NCBI RefSeq assembly: GCF_030646165.1
Contig: NZ_JAUTDO010000007.1
Coordinates: forward strand, 310,001-374,000
Reading direction: 5' to 3'
Length of the DNA stretch: 64,000 bases
Origin: Conexibacter sp. CPCC 206217
Lineage (GTDB): Bacteria > Actinomycetota > Thermoleophilia > Solirubrobacterales > Solirubrobacteraceae
Each line of letters starts with the position of its first letter. Positions within the stretch are counted from its first letter, which is position 1. Shown here piece by piece: positions 7,389 through 16,531 of the stretch. The notes beneath the pieces are model-generated. The model was not told the origin of the DNA, did no database searches, and saw only the letters and a list, made by a program, of their open reading frames with translations. The position numbers and the translations under genes are program-made.

Positions 7389-9881
7389 ATGAAGGTCCCG
7401 CTTTCCTGGCTCCACGAGCACGTTCACCCCGAGTTGGACGCGCGCGCGCTCGCATCGCGCCTGGCGCTGACCGGCACCGAGGTCGACCGCGTCCACCACC
7501 ACGGCGTGCCGAGCTCCGACAACTTCGTCGTCGCGAAGGTGCTGGAGGCCGTCCAGCACCCCGACGCCGACCGCCTGCGCGTCACCACGCTCGACATCGG
7601 CGAGGCGGAGCCGGCGCAGGTCGTCTGCGGCGCGCCGAACGCGCGCGCCGGGATCACGGTCGCGCTCGCGCGGCCCGGCGCGCGGCTGCCCGACGGCACC
7701 AAGCTGAAGAAGGCGAAGCTGCGCGGCGTCGAGTCGCAGGGGATGATCCTCGGCGAGTCCGAGGTCGACGTCGGCGTCGACCACGACGGCATCATGGAGC
7801 TGCCCGACGAGCTGATCGCCGGCACCCCGCTCGGCAACGTGCTGCCGCTCGAGACCGACGTGCTGGAGCTGGAGATCACGCCCAACCGGCCCGACTGCCT
7901 CGGCATCTACGGCGTCGCGCGCGAGGTTCACGCCGCGACCGGCGCGCCGCTCGGCCCGGCCCCGTGGGAGCACGACACCGGCTCCGCCGGCCCGCTCGAC
8001 GGGATCGCGGTGACGGTCGAGACCGATCGCTGCCCGCGCTTCAGCGCCCGCATCTTCGAGGGCGTGAAGGTCGGCCCGTCGCCGTACTGGCTGAAGGCGC
8101 GCCTGATGGCGGCCGGTCAGCGGCCGATCTCCAACGTCGTCGACATCACCAACTACGTGATGCTGCTGTCGGGGCAGCCGCTGCACGCATTCGACCTCGA
8201 CCGGATCGCCGGCGGCACGCTCGTCGTGCGCGACGGACGCGAGGGCGACGTCCTGGAGACGCTCGACGGCGAGACGCGCAGACTCGACGCCGACATGGTC
8301 GTGATCGCCGACGCCGACGGGCCCACGTCGCTCGCCGGCGTGATGGGCGGGGCGCGCTCCGAGGTCCACGGCGGCACGACCCGCGTGCTGCTGGAGTCGG
8401 CGACCTGGAACGGTCCCAACATCCAGCGCACCTCGACGCGGCTCGCGCTGCGCTCGGAGGCGTCGTCGCGCTACGAGAAGGGGCTCTCGCCGGAGCAGAC
8501 GCAGGAGGCGCTCGCGGTCGCGACGCGGCTGCTGGTCGAGCTGGCCGGCGCGACGGTCCGCGAGGGCACGCTCGACGAGGCCGGCCCGTCCGGCTGGGAC
8601 GGCACGCACCAGACGATCCGCCTGCGCGACGCGCGTGTCAGCGGGCTGCTCGGCGCGGACATCCCGCGGGCGCGCAGTGCGGAGATCCTCAACGCGCTCG
8701 GGTTCGAGACGGTCGATGCGGGCGGCGACGCGACCGCAGCCGGCGGCGACGCTGCCGCGACCGGGAACGGCGGCGCTGCGACGGCCGCCGGCCTCGACGT
8801 GACCGTCCCGCACTTCCGCCGCAACGACGTCACGCGCGAGGCCGACCTGATCGAGGAGGTCGCGCGGATCGACGGCGTCGACAACCTGCCCGCGACGCTG
8901 CCGCTGCGGCGCGGCGCGGCCGGGCGGCTGACGCAGTGGCAGCAGCTGCGCCGCACGACCGCCGACACGCTGGCCGGCGCGGGCCTGCACGAGATCATCG
9001 GCTGGAGCTGGTCACCGGCCGAGCTGGCCGACAGACTGCGGCTGCCCGCCGACGATCCGCGCCGCGCCGCGATCGCGGTCGACAACCCGATGTCGGCGGA
9101 GCACGGCCTGCTGCGCACGACGTTGCTCGGCGGCCTGCTCGACGTCGCCCAGCGCAACGTCACGCGCGGTATCCCCGACGTGGCGATCTTCGAGTCCGGC
9201 GCGGTCTTCGTGCGCGGCGAGGACGGCGCGCTGCCGCACGAGCCGCACACGCTCGCCGCGCTGCTGACCGGCGCGCTGCGCCCTGCCAGCTGGCGCGAGT
9301 CGCAGCCGCCGCCGGCGGACTTCTTCGCCGCCAAGGGCGTGCTCGCGCATCTGCTCGACACGCTGCGGGTGACCTGGCGCGTCGAGCCCGGCAGCGAGCC
9401 GTTCCTGCATCCCGGCCGCAGCGCGCGCGTGATCGTGACGCCGCAGGGCGGCGCCGACGAGATCGTCGTCGGCTGGATCGGCGAGCTGCACCCGTCGATC
9501 GCCGCCGACTGGGACCTCGAGCGCACGGCCGCGTTCTCGATCGACCTCAACGTGACGATCGCCGCCGTGCCAGGCGCGGCCGTCTACGCGGACTACACCT
9601 CCTTCCCGGAGGTGCGCCAGGACCTCGCGGTCGTGCTGCCGGACACGGTGGCGGCCAGCGACGTCGTCGCCGCGGTGCGGAGAGCGGGCGGTCCGCTGCT
9701 TGCCGACGCAGGCGTGTTCGACGTGTACGCCGGTGCCCAGGTCGGCGAGGGCAACGTCTCGCTGGCGCTGCGGCTCGCCTTCCGCGCCCCCGACCGCACG
9801 CTGACCGACGAGGAGGTCGGGCAGCGCCGCACCGCGATCGAGGAGGCGCTCGCCGAGTTGGGGGGCAGTCTGCGTGCCTGA
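7389..9881 (+). CDS. pheT: Phenylalanyl-tRNA synthetase beta subunit
   Basis: 830 residues, the normal size. Domains in order: tRNA-binding OB domain (about 40-150, VCGAPNARAGITV), B3/B4 editing domain (RFSARIFEGVKVGPSP, QRPISNVVDITNYVML), B5 domain, catalytic-like core and a C-terminal ferredoxin-fold anticodon-binding domain (YTSFPEVRQDLAVVLPD). A Gly/Ala-rich insert of about 30 residues interrupts the B5 region near residue 440, probably a surface loop. GAGGAAGG precedes the ATG. The stop lies 8 nt inside argC, tying synthetase expression to arginine synthesis. Confidence 0.96.
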   Translation: MKVPLSWLHEHVHPELDARALASRLALTGTEVDRVHHHGVPSSDNFVVAKVLEAVQHPDADRLRVTTLDIGEAEPAQVVCGAPNARAGITVALARPGARLPDGTKLKKAKLRGVESQGMILGESEVDVGVDHDGIMELPDELIAGTPLGNVLPLETDVLELEITPNRPDCLGIYGVAREVHAATGAPLGPAPWEHDTGSAGPLDGIAVTVETDRCPRFSARIFEGVKVGPSPYWLKARLMAAGQRPISNVVDITNYVMLLSGQPLHAFDLDRIAGGTLVVRDGREGDVLETLDGETRRLDADMVVIADADGPTSLAGVMGGARSEVHGGTTRVLLESATWNGPNIQRTSTRLALRSEASSRYEKGLSPEQTQEALAVATRLLVELAGATVREGTLDEAGPSGWDGTHQTIRLRDARVSGLLGADIPRARSAEILNALGFETVDAGGDATAAGGDAAATGNGGAATAAGLDVTVPHFRRNDVTREADLIEEVARIDGVDNLPATLPLRRGAAGRLTQWQQLRRTTADTLAGAGLHEIIGWSWSPAELADRLRLPADDPRRAAIAVDNPMSAEHGLLRTTLLGGLLDVAQRNVTRGIPDVAIFESGAVFVRGEDGALPHEPHTLAALLTGALRPASWRESQPPPADFFAAKGVLAHLLDTLRVTWRVEPGSEPFLHPGRSARVIVTPQGGADEIVVGWIGELHPSIAADWDLERTAAFSIDLNVTIAAVPGAAVYADYTSFPEVRQDLAVVLPDTVAASDVVAAVRRAGGPLLADAGVFDVYAGAQVGEGNVSLALRLAFRAPDRTLTDEEVGQRRTAIEEALAELGGSLRA

Positions 9882-10881
9882 CGGACCGAAGGTCTCCGTC
9901 TTCGGCGCGTCCGGCTACGCCGGCGCGCTCGCGGCGGCGCTGCTGCAGCGCCATCCGCGCTTTGAGCTGGCCGCGCTGACGTCGCGCTCCGACGTCGGCC
10001 GGCGCCTGGACGATCTCTACCCGCGCCACCGCGTGCCGCTGGCGATGGAGGAGCTGGACCTCGATCGCCACGGCGACGTCGACGCCGCGATCGTCGCCTA
10101 CCCGCACCACGCCGCCGCTCCCGTCGTCGCGCAACTGCGCGAGCGCGGCGTGCGCGTGATCGACCTGTCCGCGGACTTCCGCCTGCGCGACGTCGCGACG
10201 TACGAGCAGTGGTATGGCGAGCACGCCGCGCCGGAGCTGATCGACGGCGCCGTCTACGGCCTGCCGGAGCTGGGGTACCGCGGGCGGATCGCGGACGCCG
10301 GCGTCGTCGCCAACCCCGGCTGCTTCCCGACCGCCGCGCTGCTCGGGCTCGCTCCGTTGGCCCGCGCGGGCCTGATCGGCGACGTCGTGATCGACGCGAA
10401 GTCGGGCGTCTCCGGCGCCGGCCGCGCCGCGACCGAGAAGACGCACTTCGTCACGGTCGACGAGAACGTCAACGCCTACGGGATCGCCGGCCACCGCCAC
10501 ACGCCCGAGATCGAACAGGAGCTGGCGCTGCTCGGCGCGCGACTGCAGGTCACGTTCGTGCCGCACCTCGTGCCGCTGGACCAGGGCGAGCTGATCTCCG
10601 CCTACGTCACGCCCACGCGAGCGACGAGCGACGAGGCCGTGCGCGACCTCTACGCCGACGCGTACGCGGACGAGCAGTTCGTCGAGCTGACGCGGCGCTC
10701 GCCGGGCGTGCGCGACGTGCGCGAGACGAACATCGCGCGGATCGCGACGCAGGTCGACGCGCGCACCGGCCGGATCCTCGTCTTCGCCGCGATCGACAAC
10801 CTCTGGAAGGGCACCTCGTCGCAGGCGGTCCAGAACCTCAACCTGATGTTCGGCTTCGAGGAAGGGCTCGGGATCGCATGA
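9874..10881 (+). CDS. argC: N-acetyl-gamma-glutamyl-phosphate reductase
   Basis: Third step of arginine synthesis: NADPH-dependent reduction of N-acetylglutamyl phosphate to the semialdehyde. 335 residues with the nucleotide-binding start VSVFGASGYAGA, the active-site Cys150 in NPGCFPTAA, and the conserved KSGVSGAGR and GHRHTPEI segments. GTG start inside the end of pheT. The stop overlaps the argJ ATG (ATGA). Confidence 0.95.
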   Translation: MPDGPKVSVFGASGYAGALAAALLQRHPRFELAALTSRSDVGRRLDDLYPRHRVPLAMEELDLDRHGDVDAAIVAYPHHAAAPVVAQLRERGVRVIDLSADFRLRDVATYEQWYGEHAAPELIDGAVYGLPELGYRGRIADAGVVANPGCFPTAALLGLAPLARAGLIGDVVIDAKSGVSGAGRAATEKTHFVTVDENVNAYGIAGHRHTPEIEQELALLGARLQVTFVPHLVPLDQGELISAYVTPTRATSDEAVRDLYADAYADEQFVELTRRSPGVRDVRETNIARIATQVDARTGRILVFAAIDNLWKGTSSQAVQNLNLMFGFEEGLGIA

Positions 10882-12119
10882 GCGCGGCGTTCTTCAGCTC
10901 CCGCTGGGTCCCGCGGCCCGGCCACGTCCACGAGGACGAGGGCGGGCTTCCGCGCGGCTTCCGCGCCGCCGGCGTCGCAGCGGGCGTCAAGCCGGGCGGT
11001 GCCAAGGACCTCGGGCTGCTGGTCGCGGATGCGCTGGAGACCGTCAGCGCGGCACGCTTCACGCGCTCCGGCGTGCTCGCCGCGCCGGTGATCGTCAGCC
11101 GCGAGCACGCCGACGTGACGCACCTGCACGCGATCGTCGCCAACAGCGGCAACGCGAACGCGGCGACCGGCCGACAGGGCGTCGACGACGCGCTCGCGAC
11201 GCAGGCGAAGGCGGCCGAGGTCGCCGGCGTCGAGCAGATCCACGTCGCGGTCGCCTCGACCGGCGTGATCGGGGTGCCGCTGCCGCTCGACCGCCTGCTG
11301 AGCGGGCTGGAGCGAGTCCGCGGCGAGCTGCGCACCGACGGCGACCGTGACTTCGCCGAGGCGATCCGCACGACCGACAGGTTCGTCAAGCGCGCCTCGC
11401 TCGTCGTCGAGCTGCCGTCCGGCGACGTGCGCCTGAGCGCGCAGTGCAAGGGCGCCGGGATGATCCAGCCGAACTTCGCGACGATGCTCTGCTTCGTGCA
11501 GACCGACGCGGCGCTGGAGCAGGAGACGGCCGAGCTGCTGCTGGGCGTGACCGTCAAGCGCTCGTTCGACCGCATCTCCGTCGACGGCCAGCTGTCGACC
11601 AACGACACCGTCGTGCTGATGGCCAGCGGCGCCAGCGGCGTCAAGGTCGAGCCGCTGTCGGAGGACGAGCTGCGACTCGGCGAGGCGCTTGACGCGCTGC
11701 TGCGCCAGCTCGCGCTGCAGATCGTCGCCGACGGCGAGGGTTCCAAGCGGATCGGCCGCCTCGTCGTGAGCGGTGAGGAGCCCGGCGCGATCGAACACGT
11801 CGCGCGCGCGGTCGCCAACTCGCCGCTGGTGAAGACGGCGCTGCACGGCGGCGACCCGAACTGGGGCCGGATCGCGCAGGCGGTCGGAGCGGCGCTGCTG
11901 GACACCGCACCGCTGCACTTCGACATCGCGATCGAAGGCGTGACGGTGTTCGCCGACGGCAGCGCGCTGCGCTTCGACGCGGCCGCCCTCGACAGAGCGG
12001 TCCTGCGCGACGAGGTCGAGTACGTCATCGCGCTGCCGGGCGAGGGCGCGGAGACGGAGGTCTTCTTCTCCGACCTCTCGCACGAGTACGTGACGATCAA
12101 CGCGGAGTACACGACATGA
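10878..12119 (+). CDS. argJ: Bifunctional glutamate N-acetyltransferase / ornithine acetyltransferase
   Basis: Recycles the acetyl group from acetylornithine to glutamate. 413 residues. The precursor cuts itself before Thr202 in the KGAGMIQPNFATML motif to give alpha and beta chains; this threonine becomes the catalytic nucleophile. NSGNANAATG and the ending with NAEYTT match the family. The open frame reaches back into argC; the ATG overlapping the argC stop is the natural start. The stop overlaps argB by 4 nt. Confidence 0.95.
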   Translation: MSAAFFSSRWVPRPGHVHEDEGGLPRGFRAAGVAAGVKPGGAKDLGLLVADALETVSAARFTRSGVLAAPVIVSREHADVTHLHAIVANSGNANAATGRQGVDDALATQAKAAEVAGVEQIHVAVASTGVIGVPLPLDRLLSGLERVRGELRTDGDRDFAEAIRTTDRFVKRASLVVELPSGDVRLSAQCKGAGMIQPNFATMLCFVQTDAALEQETAELLLGVTVKRSFDRISVDGQLSTNDTVVLMASGASGVKVEPLSEDELRLGEALDALLRQLALQIVADGEGSKRIGRLVVSGEEPGAIEHVARAVANSPLVKTALHGGDPNWGRIAQAVGAALLDTAPLHFDIAIEGVTVFADGSALRFDAAALDRAVLRDEVEYVIALPGEGAETEVFFSDLSHEYVTINAEYTT

Positions 12120-12985
12120 CGCCCCAGCCCGCCCCGCCGCGCGACGTCGCGACGCTGCTCGAAGCGCTGCCCTATATCCGCGACTTCCACGGCAAGACGG
12201 TCGTGATCAAGTACGGCGGCGCGGCGATGACCGATCCGGCGCTGCGCGAGGAGTTCGCGCGCGACGTGGTGCTGATGAAGTACGTCGGGATCAACCCGAT
12301 CGTCGTGCACGGCGGCGGCCCCGACATCACCGCCTACATGGACCGGCTCGGGCTGCCCGTCGAGTTCGTCTCCGGCCTGCGCGTCTCCGACAGAGCGACC
12401 GTCGAGGTCGCGAAGATGGTGCTCGTCGGCAAGGTCAACAAGGACATCGTCCTGCGCATCAACCGCCACGGCCAGCCGGCGGTCGGCCTCTGCGGCGACG
12501 ACGGCCTGCTCTTCCGCGCCGCGCGCCAGACCGCTCCCAACGGCGAGGACATCGGCTTCGTCGGGCGGATCGAGCGCGTCGACACCGACGTCCTGACGCA
12601 CGTCGCGCAGGACTACATCCCGGTCGTCGCCTCCGTCGGCTCCGACCGCGAGGGCAACTCGTACAACATCAACGCCGACGAGGCGGCCGGCGCAGTCGCA
12701 CGCGCGCTCGGCGCTTACAAGGTGATGTTCCTGACCGACGTGCGCGGCTGGCTGCGCGACCCGTCGGACCCGTCCAGCGTCATCACCGAGGTGACCGCCG
12801 ACGAGGTCGAGCGTCAGCTGCCCGAGATCTCCGGCGGGATGCGGCCGAAGCTGGCGGCCTGCATCGACGCGATCCACGGCGGCGTCACCTCCGCGGTGAT
12901 CGTCGACGGCCGCGTGCCGCACTCGCTGCTGCTGGAGCTGTTCACCGACGCCGGCCTCGGCACGATGGTCAAGCCGGCGATCTAG
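12116..12985 (+). CDS. argB: Acetylglutamate kinase
   Basis: Phosphorylates N-acetylglutamate. 289 residues of the amino-acid kinase fold: VIKYGGAAM, the HGGGPDI glycine loop, GLCGDDG, and SGGMRPKLAACIDA near the C-terminus. The N-terminal helix ahead of the kinase fold is of the kind linked to hexameric, arginine-inhibited enzymes, so feedback inhibition is likely (inference). ATGA overlap with argJ; argD follows after 13 bp with AAGGAAG. Confidence 0.95.
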   Translation: MTPQPAPPRDVATLLEALPYIRDFHGKTVVIKYGGAAMTDPALREEFARDVVLMKYVGINPIVVHGGGPDITAYMDRLGLPVEFVSGLRVSDRATVEVAKMVLVGKVNKDIVLRINRHGQPAVGLCGDDGLLFRAARQTAPNGEDIGFVGRIERVDTDVLTHVAQDYIPVVASVGSDREGNSYNINADEAAGAVARALGAYKVMFLTDVRGWLRDPSDPSSVITEVTADEVERQLPEISGGMRPKLAACIDAIHGGVTSAVIVDGRVPHSLLLELFTDAGLGTMVKPAI

Positions 12986-12998
12986 CCAAGGAAGCCCG

Positions 12999-14147
12999 AT
13001 GTCGCTCACCGAACTGCAGGCGCTCGAAGCCGAGCATGTGATCCCGTCGTATGCGCGCTACCCCGTCGAGATGGTGCGCGGCGAGGGCACGCGCCTGTGG
13101 GACGCCGACGGCAACGAGTACCTCGACTTCCTCTCCGGCATCTCCGTCCTCAACGTCGGTCACTGCCACCCGGCGGTCGTCGCGGCGGTGCGCGAGCAGG
13201 TCGGACGCCTCACGCACGTCACCAACCTCTTCTACACCGAGCCGGCGATGCGCCTCGCGCAGCGCCTCGCGACCAGCTCGCTCGGCGGCAAGGTCTTCTT
13301 CTGCAACTCCGGCACGGAGGCCAACGAGGCGCTGCTGAAGCTCGTGCGCAAGGCCAAGCCGCGCGGTGAGATCGTCGTGCTGCACGGCGGCTTCCACGGC
13401 CGCACCTACGGCTCGCTGAGCGCGACGACGCAGGAGTCCAAGCAGGTGCCGTTCGCGCCGCTGGTGCCGGGCTTCGTGCCGATCCAGCCGACCGTCGCGG
13501 CGCTCGAGGGCGTCGTCAGCGAGCGGACCGCCGCGGTGCTGGTCGAGCCGATCCAGGGCGAGACCGGCGTGCATGCGTTGTCCGACGAGTTCCTGCTGGC
13601 CGCGCGCGCCGCCTGCGACCGCGTCGGCGCCGCGCTCGTGTTCGACGAGGTGCAGACCGGGATGGGCCGCACCGGCACGCTGTGGGCGTACGAGCAGACG
13701 CCCGTCGTGCCGGACGCGCTGACGAGCGCGAAGGCGCTCGGCGGCGGGCTGCCGATCGGCGCGCTCGTGACCGGCCCGCGCCTGGCCGACGTCTTCCAGC
13801 CGGGCGACCACGGCTCGACCTTCGCCGGCGGGCCGCTCGTCGCGGCCGCCGCCAACGCCGCCTTCGACGTGCTGGAGGATCCTCAGCTGCTGGCGCGCGT
13901 GCGCGAGCTGGGGGAGCGGCTGCGCGAGCGGCTGCGCGCGCTGCCGCAGCTGAGCAACGTGCGCGGCCGCGGGCTGATGGTCGGCTTCGACGTGCCCGAG
14001 GCGCCGGCCGTCGCCAGACGCGCGCTCCTGGAGCAGCGGCTCGTCGTCAACGCGACCGGCCCCGGCACGGTTCGCCTGCTGCCGCCGCTGACCGTCGGCG
14101 ACGCCGAGCTCGACGACGCGATCGGGCGGATCGCCGCGGTCGTCTGA
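12999..14147 (+). CDS. argD: Acetylornithine aminotransferase
   Basis: PLP-dependent class III transaminase making acetylornithine from the semialdehyde. 382 residues: DFLSGISVLNVGHCHP at the start, the FFCNSGTEANEALLKL cofactor region, LVFDEVQTGMGRTG, and Lys245 in SAKALGGGLPIGA as the Schiff-base lysine. A good ribosome site precedes the ATG. It closes the argCJBD block; argF and argR, which usually follow in actinobacteria, are absent. Confidence 0.94.
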   Translation: MSLTELQALEAEHVIPSYARYPVEMVRGEGTRLWDADGNEYLDFLSGISVLNVGHCHPAVVAAVREQVGRLTHVTNLFYTEPAMRLAQRLATSSLGGKVFFCNSGTEANEALLKLVRKAKPRGEIVVLHGGFHGRTYGSLSATTQESKQVPFAPLVPGFVPIQPTVAALEGVVSERTAAVLVEPIQGETGVHALSDEFLLAARAACDRVGAALVFDEVQTGMGRTGTLWAYEQTPVVPDALTSAKALGGGLPIGALVTGPRLADVFQPGDHGSTFAGGPLVAAAANAAFDVLEDPQLLARVRELGERLRERLRALPQLSNVRGRGLMVGFDVPEAPAVARRALLEQRLVVNATGPGTVRLLPPLTVGDAELDDAIGRIAAVV

Positions 14148-14257
14148 GCGGCGTGCTCGTGCGTCCGATACGCGCGCACTCCGAGCGGGAAGGCCGATCG
14201 TCTGACACGCGTTCGCCTGAACGGGAGGCACGTTCGCGCGCATGCACGGGTAAGGTC

Positions 14258-14845
14258 ATGGCGAGGCCCGTGATTCGCATCCTGATCGTCGACGACCATC
14301 CCGCAGTACGGGCCGGCCTGGTGGCCGTCCTGCGCAGCGAACCGGGATTGGTGCCGGTCGGATCGGCGGCGGAGGAGCAGGAGGGCTGGAAGCTCGTGCA
14401 GCGGGCACGCCCGGACCTCGTGCTGCTCGACCTGCACATGCCGGGCGGCAACAGCCTCGCGCTCTGCCGCCGCGTCAAGGCATTCGACCCGCACGCGAGA
14501 GTGCTGATCTACTCCGCCTTCGCGCACGACGAGCTGGCGGTCGCGGCGACGCTGGCGGGCGCCGACGGGATGATCGACAAGACCGAGCCGGTGCTGGAGC
14601 TGTTCAACGGGATCCGCCGCGTCCACAGAGGTGAGCGGCTGCTGGCGCCGGTCACGCCCGAGCGGCTGCAGGACGCCCGCGCGCGGATTCCGCAGGCCGA
14701 CTGGCCGATCGTCGCGATGCTGCTCGACGGCACGCCAGGCGCCGACATGGCGCAGACGCTCGGGGTGCGGCCGCAGGAACTGGAGGGGCGCATCGAGCGG
14801 CTGCTGGCGCGGCTGGCGCCGACGGTTTCACGCGCGAGGGCGTGA
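14258..14845 (+). CDS. Orphan response regulator with degenerate output domain
   Basis: 195 residues. Residues about 6-120 are a receiver domain: acidic pair D12-D13 (ILIVDDHP), phosphoacceptor Asp58 (LVLLDLHMPGG) and Lys108 (MIDKTEP). The C-terminal part (VTPERLQ ... LLDGTPGADMAQTLGVRPQELEGRIERLLARL) resembles a LuxR/NarL helix-turn-helix, but its usual LTxRExEVL start is not recognisable. No histidine kinase is nearby. It stands between argD and argG where argF-argR are usual. The gene starts 110 bp after argD; a small inverted repeat (CGTTC-N4-GAACG, 14210-14223) lies in that gap. Confidence 0.82.
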   Translation: MARPVIRILIVDDHPAVRAGLVAVLRSEPGLVPVGSAAEEQEGWKLVQRARPDLVLLDLHMPGGNSLALCRRVKAFDPHARVLIYSAFAHDELAVAATLAGADGMIDKTEPVLELFNGIRRVHRGERLLAPVTPERLQDARARIPQADWPIVAMLLDGTPGADMAQTLGVRPQELEGRIERLLARLAPTVSRARA

Positions 14846-14860
14846 AGCCAGGCCATCGCG

Positions 14861-14866
14861 TAGAGT
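14861..14866 (+). promoter_or_regulatory. -10 element (TAGAGT) for argG
   Basis: TAGAGT ends 10 nt before the argG ATG with no ribosome site between. It suggests argG can be transcribed apart from the argCJBD genes. Confidence 0.45.
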
Positions 14867-14876
14867 CTCGGCCGCA

Positions 14877-16181
14877 ATGAGCGAGCCTACTCAGACCGAA
14901 GTCCACCGCATCGCCACCGCACCGGCGCGGACCGCCAGCTACGAGGCCGACCCGGCTGCCGTCAAGCGCGTCCTGTTGCTCTACTCCGGCGGTCTCGACA
15001 CGAGCGTCATGCTGAAGTGGATCGCCGACGAGTACGGCGCCGAGGTCGTCTGCCTGACCGTCAACCTCGGCCAGCCCGGCGAGGACTACGACGTGATCCG
15101 CCAGAAGGCGCTCAGAATCGGCGCGATCGAGACGCACGTCGTCGACGCGCGCGAGGAGTTCGCGCACGACTTCGTCAAGCCCGCGATCAAGGCCAACGCG
15201 CTCTACGGCGGCGGCTACCCGCTCTTCACCGCGCTCGGGCGCCCGCTGATCGCGAAGCTCGCGGTCGAGTACGCGCGCAGAACCGGCTGCGACACGATCG
15301 CCCACGGCTGCACCGGCAAGGGCAACGACCAGGTGCGGATCGAGACGACGATCGCGACGCTCGGCCCCGAGCTGAAGGTGATCGCCCCCGTGCGCTCCTG
15401 GCAGATGGGCCGCGAGGAGGAGATCGCCTACGCGCGCGAGCACGGGATCCCCGTCAAGGGCGGCACCGAGGTCACGCCGTACTCGATCGACGACAACCTC
15501 TGGGGCCGCTCGTCGGAGGGCCGCTGGATCGAGGACCTGACGCATGCGCCGGAGGACGACGTCTTCCAGCTCGTGACGCGGCCCGAGCTGGCGCCCGACG
15601 AGCCGGAGACGGTCGAGCTGGAGTTCGTCGAGGGCGTGCCGGTCGCGCTGAACGGCGCGCGTCTCGGGCTCGTCGAGCTGCTGGAGCAGGTCGCCGAGAT
15701 CGGCTGCAAGCACGGCGTCGGCATCGTCGACCACATCGAGGACCGGATCGTCGGGCTGAAGGTGCGCGACATCTACGAGGTGCCGGCCGCGGCGATCGTG
15801 CTGAGAGCCCATCAGGAGCTCGAGCACCTCGTCGGCACGATCCACCAGAACCAGTTCAAGACGGGGCTGGACCAGAAGTGGGGCTACCTCGTCTACGCCG
15901 GCCTCTGGTGGGAGCCGCTGCGCAGCGACATCGACGCCTACCAGGACCGCGTCAACGAGCAGGTGACCGGCAAGATCGGGCTGAAGCTCTACAAGGGCTC
16001 GCTGCGCGTCGTAACGCGCGAGTCGCCCAACGCCGTCTACGACGCGACGCTCGCGTCGTTCGCGGAGTCCGGCGGTCTCTTCTCGCAGACTGCGTCGCCC
16101 GGCTTCATCGAGCTGTGGTCGCTGCAGTCGCGGATGGCGCACAAGCTGCGCGAGCGCGGCGAGCCGTCGTCGAACGAGTGA
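14877..16181 (+). CDS. argG: Argininosuccinate synthase
   Basis: Joins citrulline and aspartate using ATP. 434 residues with the N-type ATP pyrophosphatase loop LLLYSGGLDTSVML, then ALGRPLIAKL, CTGKGNDQVR, and NLWGRSSEG. An N-terminal extension of about 30 residues precedes the nucleotide loop. The open frame starts inside the upstream regulator, but the ATG 10 nt after TAGAGT fits. argH is not next to it; a small membrane protein gene follows. Confidence 0.95.
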   Translation: MSEPTQTEVHRIATAPARTASYEADPAAVKRVLLLYSGGLDTSVMLKWIADEYGAEVVCLTVNLGQPGEDYDVIRQKALRIGAIETHVVDAREEFAHDFVKPAIKANALYGGGYPLFTALGRPLIAKLAVEYARRTGCDTIAHGCTGKGNDQVRIETTIATLGPELKVIAPVRSWQMGREEEIAYAREHGIPVKGGTEVTPYSIDDNLWGRSSEGRWIEDLTHAPEDDVFQLVTRPELAPDEPETVELEFVEGVPVALNGARLGLVELLEQVAEIGCKHGVGIVDHIEDRIVGLKVRDIYEVPAAAIVLRAHQELEHLVGTIHQNQFKTGLDQKWGYLVYAGLWWEPLRSDIDAYQDRVNEQVTGKIGLKLYKGSLRVVTRESPNAVYDATLASFAESGGLFSQTASPGFIELWSLQSRMAHKLRERGEPSSNE

Positions 16182-16204
16182 GCTTGCTCGGCTCCGTCCG
16201 CGGG

Positions 16205-16210
16205 TAGGGT
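16205..16210 (+). promoter_or_regulatory. -10 element (TAGGGT) for the 56-residue membrane protein gene
   Basis: TAGGGT ends 7 nt before the ATG, consistent with a leaderless transcript. TTGCTC at 16184-16189 (15-bp spacer) could act as a weak -35. Confidence 0.5.
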
Positions 16211-16217
16211 CGGGCCC

Positions 16218-16388
16218 ATGTACTACAAGGCACTCGGCTGGGCCGTCTGGAAGGGCGGCACCTGGTACCTGCGACGGCGCTACGGCACCGCGCCGAAGAA
16301 GATCGGCGCGGGCGCGCTCGTAGCCGCCGGCATCGCCGCGGGCATCGTCGTCGCGCAGCGCCGCTTCGCCTCGCACCACGACGACTGA
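16218..16388 (+). CDS. Small membrane protein, unknown function (56 residues)
   Basis: Not recognised as a named family. The product starts MYYKALGWAVWKGGTWYLRRRYG, has KKIG, then one Ala/Gly/Ile/Val-rich membrane segment (about residues 30-47) and ends QRRFASHHDD. Support for coding: high-GC third positions, a TAGGGT box 7 nt before the ATG, and clean stop and start spacing between argG and the coiled-coil gene. Aromatic and basic residues before the membrane segment suggest a peripheral helix. Function cannot be inferred. Confidence 0.65.
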   Translation: MYYKALGWAVWKGGTWYLRRRYGTAPKKIGAGALVAAGIAAGIVVAQRRFASHHDD

Positions 16389-16531
16389 CGTTTCGGCGCG
16401 GCCGATGTTTGCGGCCCTGTGCGCTTCTCGCAGCTTTCGTGTGGGCTTCCTGCAGGACTGCATTCATCGGCGCCGACGGCTCGGCACGCGTCCGCGTCGC
16501 GGGATAGCCTGCGGTCTTCAACGCCTTTGCG

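Noticed and set aside
14251..14256. TAAGGT as the -10 of the response-regulator gene
   Set aside because: Only one base separates it from the ATG, too close for a transcript start; it more likely acts as part of a weak ribosome site (AAGG).
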